A stretch of DNA of 64,000 bases from Pseudomonas mosselii. Its GTDB lineage: Bacteria; Pseudomonadota; Gammaproteobacteria; Pseudomonadales; Pseudomonadaceae. The position numbers were made by a program, and so were the translations under genes. Below are positions 16,244 to 23,401 of the stretch, piece after piece. The stretch is from the NCBI RefSeq assembly GCF_019823065.1, contig NZ_CP081966.1:5859501-5923500 (forward strand). The letters run 5' to 3'. The notes below the pieces were generated by a model. That model worked only from the letters and a program-made list of their open reading frames with translations. It had not been told where the DNA came from and made no database searches. Positions within the stretch are counted from its first letter, which is position 1. Every line of letters starts with the position of its first letter.

Positions 16244-17658
16244 TCGAGGCGCTGGTGCAACGCGCTGCCACTCGGCCAGTTGCGCAGCAGCCGCGCCCGG
16301 TCCCGGGCGAAGGCCGGGGCGAAGCTGAGCTGGGTGGCGTGCTGGCACATGGCGTCGAGGTCGATCAGCGACCATTGGCCGTCCTGCCAGAACAGGTTGT
16401 GGCCCTTGAAGTCGCCATGGCTGATACGCTCGCGGATCAGCTGCTGCATCACCCGTATCAAGGCCTCGACCTGCTCGTCGGGCGCCTCGCCGCTTTCCAC
16501 GTAGGGTGCGAAGCATTCGATCAGGTCCGGCCCATCGGCGTACTCGGTCACCAGGTAGGCCGTGCTGCGCAGCCCCATCACCCGCTGCTCCAGCACCGCC
16601 AGGGGGCGAGGCGTGGCGATGTCGAGAAACGTCAGGCGATGGCCTTCGATCCACGAATGCCAAGCCCGGCTCGGGCGCCAGAAGCGCTTGAACCAGTGGG
16701 CGGTGTTCTTGATGTTGTAGCGCTTGAGCACCAACGTGCGCCCGGCTACCTCGATACGCGCCACGCTGGCCGCGCCACCGGTCTTGTACAGATGGCCCTG
16801 GTCGATCAGCGCATCGGCCTGCTCCAGCACCGGACGCATCGCTTCGAGCTCGTTGCGGCAAATCGCCCGCAGCCCGGACAGGTTGCGCTCGACGCTGAAC
16901 AGCGTGCATTCGCGGCCGGCCTTGTCCAGGTAGTCCTTCAGGCGCCAGGCGCGCACCTTGTCCACCTGCTTGTGCAGCGCTTCCAGCGGCAGCGCGTGCT
17001 CGGCATTGGCCAGCACGTAGTGCACCAGCGCTTCCTCGATGAACGGCTCCAGGCGCTTGGGCAACTGGGCGAAGAACACCCCGAGGTTCTCCAGCACGCG
17101 CTGGCGCGACAGTTGCTGGGCGGGCGTCTCGGCCTTGATGCCCGCGCCGTCGATCAGGTACAGCTGGCCATCCTGGCGCAGCAGGTTGTCCAGGTGCAGG
17201 TCTTCCTGCCACAGGCCCTTGGCGTGCATCTGCGCCACGGCGGTGAGGGCCTCGCCCAGCACCAGGTGCTGCTCGTCGGCCAGCATCGGCAGTTGCTCCA
17301 CCCGGGCCCAGGCGTCGCCCAGGCTTTCGGCATGGTCGAGGTATTCGAACAACAGCCAGCCGCCCTCGCCTTCCTTGAGGCCATCGGCCAGCAGGCGTGG
17401 AGTGGTCAGGCCTTGCTCGGCCATCAGCAGGGCGCCATCGCGCTCACGCTGGAAATGCCGGGCGGCATTGCCACCGACCAGCAACTTGGCCAGCACCTTG
17501 GTGCCACGCCAGATACCCGCGCCGACATAACGCTGGCCCGGCAGCACGCGCAACAGGCTGAGCAACTGCAGGTCGGCGCTGCCCGCGGCGTCGGCGAGGG
17601 TGACGGTCAGCGGCAGGCTCGGGCTGCGCCCGGCCGCCTTCAATTCGGACAGGCGCAT
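16216..17658 (-). CDS. Tandem-domain LPS kinase-like protein (last gene of waa operon)
   Basis: A 480-residue protein with two protein-kinase-like folds. In the N-terminal half, K58, the catalytic loop QEDLHLDN (D153, N158) and a DG motif (D170) are visible. In the C-terminal half, K312, HGDFKGHN (H414, D416, N421) and IDLD (D433) are visible. Both halves therefore keep the residues needed for catalysis. Position after wapQ matches the PA5006 gene of the P. aeruginosa core-LPS cluster, presumed to phosphorylate or assist in modifying core heptoses. Its ATG overlaps the wapQ stop by 1 bp (TGATG). Its own TAA lies inside the end of the convergent DUF6543-like gene. Confidence 0.82.
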   Translation of the reverse strand: MRLSELKAAGRSPSLPLTVTLADAAGSADLQLLSLLRVLPGQRYVGAGIWRGTKVLAKLLVGGNAARHFQRERDGALLMAEQGLTTPRLLADGLKEGEGGWLLFEYLDHAESLGDAWARVEQLPMLADEQHLVLGEALTAVAQMHAKGLWQEDLHLDNLLRQDGQLYLIDGAGIKAETPAQQLSRQRVLENLGVFFAQLPKRLEPFIEEALVHYVLANAEHALPLEALHKQVDKVRAWRLKDYLDKAGRECTLFSVERNLSGLRAICRNELEAMRPVLEQADALIDQGHLYKTGGAASVARIEVAGRTLVLKRYNIKNTAHWFKRFWRPSRAWHSWIEGHRLTFLDIATPRPLAVLEQRVMGLRSTAYLVTEYADGPDLIECFAPYVESGEAPDEQVEALIRVMQQLIRERISHGDFKGHNLFWQDGQWSLIDLDAMCQHATQLSFAPAFARDRARLLRNWPSGSALHQRLDQLLPRLGE

Positions 17659-18410
17659 CAGCGGGCCTCTTTGTGACGACGGCGTTGGGTCAGGCGTTGC
17701 AGCCAGGTGGATACCGGGGCGCTGTCCGCCGGCTGCTCCAGATAAGCCGCCAGCAGCATGCGAACATCGGCCTCGTCCCAGGCCCGGGCGCGGCGCAGCA
17801 ACGGCTCGAGGTCCTTGACCCGGTCACGCATGCCAAACAGCAACGGACGGGTCTTTTCCAGGTCGATCAGCTGGGCCTGCCAGCCCTCGCGGCGCTCACG
17901 CAGGAAGATGTGCTTGGGGTAGAAGCAGCCGTGCATCTGCCCGGCGGCGTGCAGGGTGCGGGCCAGCCGTCCACAGGCCTGGAGGATCGCCTGGCGCTGC
18001 GACGCGTCCATCTGCGCCCAGCGGCCGAGCAGTTGCTCAAGGTCGGTCCACTCGTCCAGCGCCCGGGTCATGAGGATCGCCCGGTGCTCGCCACCCTGCT
18101 TGCGCTCGCCATAGAAGACCGCCTGCAGCGCGGGAATCTCGAGCTTCTGGTAGCGGCTGATGTTGCGAAACTCCCGGGCGAAGGTCGGCTCGCCAAAGGG
18201 CCGCTGCAGGCTGCGGGTGAAGTAGTCGCTCTGGCGCTTGAGGTAGAAACCCTTGCCCTCGAGCTCCAGGCGGAACACGCTGCTCCAGCCGCCACGGCCG
18301 GTATTGGGTTCGTCCACGGCATCCAGCTGCAGGGCCCACAGCGCCTCGAAGTCGCTCAGCCCGTGGCGTTGCAGCAGCGCCTGGTCGGCACTGGCCAGGT
18401 AATCGGTCAT
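17658..18410 (-). CDS. wapQ: InaA/WapQ-type LPS kinase-like protein, catalytic Asp missing
   Basis: A 250-residue member of the WaaP/InaA kinase-like family, third kinase gene after waaP as in P. aeruginosa (waaP-wapP-wapQ). The Lys of the N-lobe (FYLKRQ, K58) and a distal IDLEKTR motif (D183) are present. The catalytic-loop position that reads HRDCY in WaaP reads HGCFYPKH here, so the usual catalytic aspartate is a cysteine (C162). E. coli InaA-type proteins have, as I recall, a similar change. It may be a pseudokinase or use another mechanism. The start ATGA overlaps the wapP stop. Confidence 0.82.
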   Translation of the reverse strand: MTDYLASADQALLQRHGLSDFEALWALQLDAVDEPNTGRGGWSSVFRLELEGKGFYLKRQSDYFTRSLQRPFGEPTFAREFRNISRYQKLEIPALQAVFYGERKQGGEHRAILMTRALDEWTDLEQLLGRWAQMDASQRQAILQACGRLARTLHAAGQMHGCFYPKHIFLRERREGWQAQLIDLEKTRPLLFGMRDRVKDLEPLLRRARAWDEADVRMLLAAYLEQPADSAPVSTWLQRLTQRRRHKEAR

Positions 18411-19141
18411 TCCCTTCCCTCGAAAAAGCCCAGCACCTGGCGAATGCGCTTCTTGTCACGGGCGTTCAGACGCGCGTGTCCGCGGTACTGCAGGTAGAAG
18501 CGCAGGCGCTGGGTCGCCGACAGGTGGTACTTGGCCACCTTGTCCAGGCACGCCAAGTCCTTGATCAACCGGTGGCGCAGCATGAAGCCGCGCCAGAAAT
18601 CGCCGGTCGGGCAGTCGATGAAGAATAGCGTGCCCTGGTCGTCGACCAGCAGGTTGCGCCATTTAAGGTCGTTATGGGCGAAGTGGTGATCGTGCATCAC
18701 CCGAGTGTGACGTGCCAGCTGGCGGCTGACGTGATCGACCCAGGCGGCGTCGCGCAGGCGCGGATCATTGCGTTCGGCCAACGCCGAGAGGTCTTCGGTG
18801 CGCGGCAGCTCGCGGGTGATCATCGCCCCGCGGCCAAAGGCCAGGCCCTGGCGCTCGAGCCCCCAGGCGACCACATCGGCGGTGGGGATGCCCCACTTGG
18901 CGAACTGCTTGAGGTTCTGCCATTCGGCCTTGACCCTGGGTCGGCCCAGGTAGCGGCGCATGTGCTTGCCGGCGCCGGTGTAGCGCTTGACGTAGTAGTT
19001 GACGCCATCGCGCTCGATGCGGATGACCTCGCTCAGCGGGTCGCGGGTCAGGCGCTCGCCCTGGAGGGCGAACACCGCGTCGATACTGCCGAAATCGGCC
19101 GCCAGGTGCGCATACTCGGGCGCCAGGTTCCAGCTCGCCAT
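18407..19141 (-). CDS. wapP: WapP-type LPS core heptose kinase
   Basis: A 244-residue kinase-fold enzyme expected to phosphorylate a core heptose on the cytoplasmic side. Visible motifs are K52 in YYVKRYTG, the catalytic loop HNDLKWRN (D158, N163) and IDCPTG (D176). It lies directly after waaP with a 1-bp TGATG overlap. Inner-core phosphates bind divalent cations and are important for outer-membrane integrity in Pseudomonas, which suits its place in this operon. The exact phosphorylation site is not shown by sequence. Confidence 0.85.
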   Translation of the reverse strand: MASWNLAPEYAHLAADFGSIDAVFALQGERLTRDPLSEVIRIERDGVNYYVKRYTGAGKHMRRYLGRPRVKAEWQNLKQFAKWGIPTADVVAWGLERQGLAFGRGAMITRELPRTEDLSALAERNDPRLRDAAWVDHVSRQLARHTRVMHDHHFAHNDLKWRNLLVDDQGTLFFIDCPTGDFWRGFMLRHRLIKDLACLDKVAKYHLSATQRLRFYLQYRGHARLNARDKKRIRQVLGFFEGRE

Positions 19142-19947
19142 CAGAGTGCGTCCCCGTAACGTTGCTTGCGGTCGTAGAGTTTCTGCGCCTTGCGCTCCAG
19201 CCAGGCGAGCAGCGCGGCTTCGTCCTTGAGCACCTGGCGCAACGGGCGCTGGAAGTAGCCGCGCAGAAAGCGCAGCTTGTCGCGGCGGGTCAGGCCGATG
19301 TCCAGGGCCGAGAAATACAGGGCGGCCAGGTCCTTGTCGCGCCAGCGACGGGTGATCTTCGCCCGGGTCTGGGCGCGGTGCAGGTCGATCACCGACAGTT
19401 TGAAGTCTTCCGGCGTCACCGGGCGGTCGGTGTGCAGCAGGAAGTGGCAGATGTAACAGTCGCGGTGGTTGACCCCGGCGCGGTGCATGCCGCCGGTCAT
19501 CTTCGCCACTTCGGCGATCAGCGCGCGCTTCAGGCGCGGCGCTGGCGGCTGCTTGACCCAGTCGATGCTGAAGTCTTCCAGGCTGACAGTGGGCGCCAGC
19601 TCCTCGGTAACGATGAACGAGTGCTGGGTGGCCGGATTGCTGCCACGCTCGCCGTAGGCCACCGCGGTCATGGTCGGCACACCGGCTTCATGCAGGCGCT
19701 GGATGGCCCGCCATTCCTGGCCGGCGCCGAGCACCGGCAGCTTGGCGCTGAACAGGTTCTTGAAGATCTCGCCCCAGCCGATGCCGCGGTGGATCTTGAC
19801 GAAGAAGCCCGCGCCATCGACCTCGGTGCGCAGGGTGCGGCGGCCTTCCAGCTCGCGGTACACCTCGCCCTGCAGGGCCTCGACGGCCTCGAAGGGATCG
19901 CGCCCGACCCACAGGCGCTTGAACGGTTCGGCCAGTATCAGCTTCAT
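19141..19947 (-). CDS. waaP: LPS core heptose(I) kinase WaaP
   Basis: A 268-residue sugar kinase that phosphorylates heptose I of the LPS inner core, essential in P. aeruginosa. K51 (FFVKIHRG), the catalytic loop HRDCYICH with D163, and the metal-binding Asp in VIDLHRAQ (D188) are all present. Asp163 is the residue reported as catalytic in P. aeruginosa WaaP, and numbering here is identical. The gene overlaps waaG by 3 bp (ATGA) and wapP by 1 bp, so translation along the operon is probably coupled. Confidence 0.95.
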   Translation of the reverse strand: MKLILAEPFKRLWVGRDPFEAVEALQGEVYRELEGRRTLRTEVDGAGFFVKIHRGIGWGEIFKNLFSAKLPVLGAGQEWRAIQRLHEAGVPTMTAVAYGERGSNPATQHSFIVTEELAPTVSLEDFSIDWVKQPPAPRLKRALIAEVAKMTGGMHRAGVNHRDCYICHFLLHTDRPVTPEDFKLSVIDLHRAQTRAKITRRWRDKDLAALYFSALDIGLTRRDKLRFLRGYFQRPLRQVLKDEAALLAWLERKAQKLYDRKQRYGDAL

Positions 19948-21068
19948 GCGGTCTCCTGACCGAGGATCACATCGGCGGCATGCTGCGGCATGCTGTACAG
20001 GTCGGCGGTCTCGGCGAAGGCCACACCGTGGTCCGACCAGGCCGCGCGGGCCCCGGCGTCTTCGAGCATGCGTTGCAGGTAGCGGTTCAACTGCTCCTGC
20101 TCGAACGGCTCGTCCAGCACCAGGCCGCTATCGGCCTCGGCGATGTAGTGGGCATAGCCACAGACCTTGGACACCAGCACCGGCAACCCGGCGACCAGCG
20201 CTTCGAGCAGCACGGTCCCGGTGTTCTCGTTGTAGGCCGGGTGGATCAGCAGGTCGGCACCGAGCAGAAAACGCGGAATGTCGCTGCGGCCCTTGAGGAA
20301 CTGCACCTGCTCGCCCAGGCCGAGCGCCGCGCTTTGCACCTGAAACAGCTTGGGGTCGTCCTGGCCGATGACCATCAGCTTGGTACGCTTGCGCAGGGCC
20401 GACGGCAACGCCGCCAGGGCCTTGAGGCTGCGGTCCACCCCCTTGGTCTTGAAGCCCGAGCCGATCTGCACCAGCAGCAATTCATCGTCGGCCAGGCCGA
20501 ACTCCTGGCGGAAGTCGGCGCGAATGGTCGCGGCGTCTGCCGGGCGGCGGCGGTCCTGGGAGATACCCGGCGGCAGCAGGTGGAAGCGCGCCTCGGGGGT
20601 GCCGTAGTGCTTGATGAATAGCGGCTGCTGCACCTCGGAAATCATCAGGATCTCGGTATGCGCATCCTTGGCGAACACCGCCCGCTCGTATTCAGCGAAA
20701 TGGCGGTAACGGCCCCAGCGGCGGTACAGGCCGCCGCGCAGGGTCTGGGCCTTGTCCTCGAAACAGCCGTCGGCGGCGTAGTAGACGTCCAGGCCGGGCA
20801 TCTTGTTGAAGCCGATCAGGCGATCGACCGGACGCTTGGCCAGGTCGGCTTCCATCCAGGCGCTGAGCTTCTCGTTGCGGCGGTGGTTGAACAGCGCCTT
20901 GACCGGCGCCACCAGCACCTCGAAGCCCGGCGGAATGTCACCTTCCCAGATCAGCGTGTACACGCGGATCTGGTGACCCCGCTTCTGGCACTCGAGGGCG
21001 ATGCGCATGAAGTCGCGCTGCAGCCCGCCAAAGGGGAAATACTTGTAGAGCACAAAAGCCAGTTGCAT
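19944..21068 (-). CDS. waaG: LPS core glucosyltransferase I (GT4)
   Basis: A 374-residue family-4 glycosyltransferase that adds the first hexose to the heptose of the core in the cytoplasm. The N-terminal FPFGGLQRDFMR motif, the central LVQIGSGFKTKGVDRSLKAL donor region and the C-terminal ENTGTVLLEALVAGLPVL (EX7E) motif are typical. The start is the ATG at 21068, overlapping the waaC stop (TGATG); a TTG codon just before it is an unlikely start. Length fits WaaG (about 373). Confidence 0.95.
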   Translation of the reverse strand: MQLAFVLYKYFPFGGLQRDFMRIALECQKRGHQIRVYTLIWEGDIPPGFEVLVAPVKALFNHRRNEKLSAWMEADLAKRPVDRLIGFNKMPGLDVYYAADGCFEDKAQTLRGGLYRRWGRYRHFAEYERAVFAKDAHTEILMISEVQQPLFIKHYGTPEARFHLLPPGISQDRRRPADAATIRADFRQEFGLADDELLLVQIGSGFKTKGVDRSLKALAALPSALRKRTKLMVIGQDDPKLFQVQSAALGLGEQVQFLKGRSDIPRFLLGADLLIHPAYNENTGTVLLEALVAGLPVLVSKVCGYAHYIAEADSGLVLDEPFEQEQLNRYLQRMLEDAGARAAWSDHGVAFAETADLYSMPQHAADVILGQETA

Positions 21069-22126
21069 CAACGAACATCCTCAGCCAGCAGCAGCGCGCT
21101 CAAGCGGCCCGCCACATGCTCGGGATTCAGGCGAGTGAAGCACAGCGGCCACTCGCGTTTGAGATCGAACCGGCGCAGGTCCTCGGCGCTCGGTTTGTAG
21201 GTGCACTTCTTCTGCAGGCACGGGGCGCAGGGGAAGTCGCTCGCCTGGTGGATCTGGGCGCGTCCGTAGGCGCCAGTCAGACCAGGGTTGGTGGGGCCGA
21301 ACAGCGAGATGGTCGGCACATCCAGCGCGGCGGCCAGGTGGCCGAGGCCGGTGTCCACCGCCACGCAGGCCTTGGCCGCCGCCAGCACGCGGGCGACGCC
21401 GGCCAGGTTCAACTTGGGGAGCACCTGGCAGTTGTTCAAGCCTTGGGCAATGCGCTCGGCGCGGGCCTTTTCCGCCGGGTTGCCCCACGGCAGCATCACC
21501 TGCAGCTTGCGCCGGCCCATGCGCTCGGCCAGCTCGCGCCAGTAGGCCTCCGGCCAGTGCTTGGTGGCCCAGGTGGTGCCGTGCAGGAACACCACGTAGG
21601 GCGCGGCCGGCGGCAGTTGCAGGCGGTTGAGGTCCAGGCCGTAGTCGCCCAGCCCTTCCGGCAGGTCGTAGGCCAGGGCCAGGGCGAACAGCTGGCGCAC
21701 GCGCTCCACGGCGTGCTGGCCGACGGCGACCGACAGGCGCCGGTCGTAGAAGCGGCTGGCCCAGCCCTCGCGGGCCGAGTAACGGTCCAGGCCGGCCACC
21801 GGCGCTTTCACATAGCGCGTCAGCCAGGCCGACTTGACCAGGCCCTGGGCATCGATCACCAGGTCGTACTTGTGTTCGCGCAGGCGTTGCTTGAACGCCT
21901 TCCATTCGCCGCTCTTGAGCGTCTGCCAGAGATTCTTGCGCCAGCGGCGTATCGCCACCGGGATCACCCGGTCGACCGCCGGATGCCAGCTGGGGATCTC
22001 GGCGAAGCCTTCTTCCACCACCCAGTCGAAACGGATGCCTGGGATGGCGTGGGCGGCGTCGGTGAGGGCCGGCAGGGTGTGGATGACATCGCCCAGCGAC
22101 GAGGTCTTGATGATCAGTACCCGCAC
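21068..22126 (-). CDS. waaC: LPS heptosyltransferase I
   Basis: A 352-residue GT9 enzyme that transfers the first L-glycero-D-manno-heptose to Kdo2-lipid A. The start MRVLIIKTSSLGDVIHTLPA is diagnostic of WaaC, and the ADP-heptose region TGLGHLAAALDVPTISLFG is seen at about residues 260-280. It starts with GTG at 22126, directly abutting the waaF stop with no gap, consistent with a single operon. Confidence 0.95.
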   Translation of the reverse strand: MRVLIIKTSSLGDVIHTLPALTDAAHAIPGIRFDWVVEEGFAEIPSWHPAVDRVIPVAIRRWRKNLWQTLKSGEWKAFKQRLREHKYDLVIDAQGLVKSAWLTRYVKAPVAGLDRYSAREGWASRFYDRRLSVAVGQHAVERVRQLFALALAYDLPEGLGDYGLDLNRLQLPPAAPYVVFLHGTTWATKHWPEAYWRELAERMGRRKLQVMLPWGNPAEKARAERIAQGLNNCQVLPKLNLAGVARVLAAAKACVAVDTGLGHLAAALDVPTISLFGPTNPGLTGAYGRAQIHQASDFPCAPCLQKKCTYKPSAEDLRRFDLKREWPLCFTRLNPEHVAGRLSALLLAEDVR

Positions 22127-23176
22127 TCAGTCGACCTCGGCCACGGTATCGATCAGGTTCGGCCCGCCCAGACCCTGCAGCGCGGCGATCACCTTGGCCG
22201 GCTCCAGCAGGCGCAGGCAGTTGTAGTGGCCGAAGCGGCAGGTGCGTTCGAAGCAGGGGCTGCACTCGATGCCGGTGCGCACCACCTCCACCTGATCGGC
22301 CAGCGGCGGGGTGAAGCCCGGCGAGGTCGAGCCGTACACCGCCACCAGCGGGCGGTTGAGGGCGGCGGCCACATGCATCAGGCCGGAGTCGTTGGACACC
22401 ACCGCATCGGCACAGGACATCAGGTCGATGGCCTCGGCCAGGGAGGTTTCCCCCGCCAGGTTGCAGGATTCCTCGCGCAGCCCGGGGATCAACCGGTCGC
22501 GAATCTGCTCGCCCACCGGATGATCGTTCTTCGAGCCGAACAGCCACACCTGCCAGCCCTGGCGAATCATCGCGTCAGCCACTTCGGCGTAGTGCTCGGC
22601 CGGCCAGCGCTTGGCCTCGCCGAATTCGGCGCCGGGGCACAGCGCCAGCACCGGGCGGTCCAGCGCCAGGCCGAACTTGGCCAGGGCCGCTTCGCGGCTC
22701 GCGGCTTCGATCTGCAGGCTCGGACGCGGGTAAGGCTTGGGCAACTCGGCATCCGGCGCGTAGGCCAGGGCCATGAAGCGCTCGATCATCAGCGGGTAGC
22801 GGGCCTTGTCCAGCTTGCGCACGTCGTTGAGCAGCAGGTAGCGCATCTCGCCGCGCCAGCCGGTGCGCTTGGGGATACCGGCGAAATACGGCACCAGCGC
22901 CGACTTGAGCGAGTTGGGCAGCAGGATCGCCTGGTCGTACTGGCCGGCCAGCGACTTGCCGATGCGCCGGCGCGTGGCCAGCTCCAGCGCGCCGTGGCCG
23001 AGCGGGAAGCTCAAGGCCTGGCGCACCTCGGGCATGCGTTCGAGGATCGGTCGGCTCCACTCAGGGGCCAGGACGTCGATCACGCAGTCGGGGTGCTGCT
23101 GTTTGAGGCACTGGAACAGGGTCTGCGCCATCACCATGTCGCCGACCCAGCTGGGGCCAATGATCAGTATTCTCAT
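22127..23176 (-). CDS. waaF: LPS heptosyltransferase II
   Basis: A 349-residue GT9 enzyme adding the second core heptose. It has the WaaF start MRILIIGPSWVGDMVMAQTL, the SNDSGLMHVAAALNRPLVAVYG donor motif (about residues 260-281) and a late CSPCFERTC cysteine cluster. It is the first gene of the seven-gene waa operon, so the promoter should lie in 23177-23290. In P. aeruginosa PAO1 ilvE separates waaF from glnE; here only a REP pair does. Confidence 0.95.
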   Translation of the reverse strand: MRILIIGPSWVGDMVMAQTLFQCLKQQHPDCVIDVLAPEWSRPILERMPEVRQALSFPLGHGALELATRRRIGKSLAGQYDQAILLPNSLKSALVPYFAGIPKRTGWRGEMRYLLLNDVRKLDKARYPLMIERFMALAYAPDAELPKPYPRPSLQIEAASREAALAKFGLALDRPVLALCPGAEFGEAKRWPAEHYAEVADAMIRQGWQVWLFGSKNDHPVGEQIRDRLIPGLREESCNLAGETSLAEAIDLMSCADAVVSNDSGLMHVAAALNRPLVAVYGSTSPGFTPPLADQVEVVRTGIECSPCFERTCRFGHYNCLRLLEPAKVIAALQGLGGPNLIDTVAEVD

Positions 23177-23290
23177 GCTTTATCCAGAAACATTCGGGGA
23201 GGCTGCAGGCTGCGCTACAACCTGGCCTCCCCTCTTTATATTCAGGCTATGTGGCGGACAGTGTACCACCGGTGGTGAGGCATGAACCTT

Positions 23291-23395
23291 TGGGGCTGCT
23301 TTGCAGCCCTTTCGCGACACAAGGCCGCTCCTACAGGGAACGCAATCCCTTGTAGGAGCGGCCTTGTGTCGCGAAAGGGCCGCACAGCGGCCCCA
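23291..23395. repeat. Long REP inverted pair between waaF and glnE
   Basis: Arms at 23291-23335 and 23350-23395 are near-perfect inverted repeats containing CGCGACACAAGGCCGCTCC and its complement, the classic P. putida REP type, extended by a GGGGCTGC/GCGGCCCC foot. It sits in the glnE 3' region ahead of the waaF promoter, where it may act as a terminator for glnE. Confidence 0.85.
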
Positions 23396-23401
23396 ACAAC
23401 C

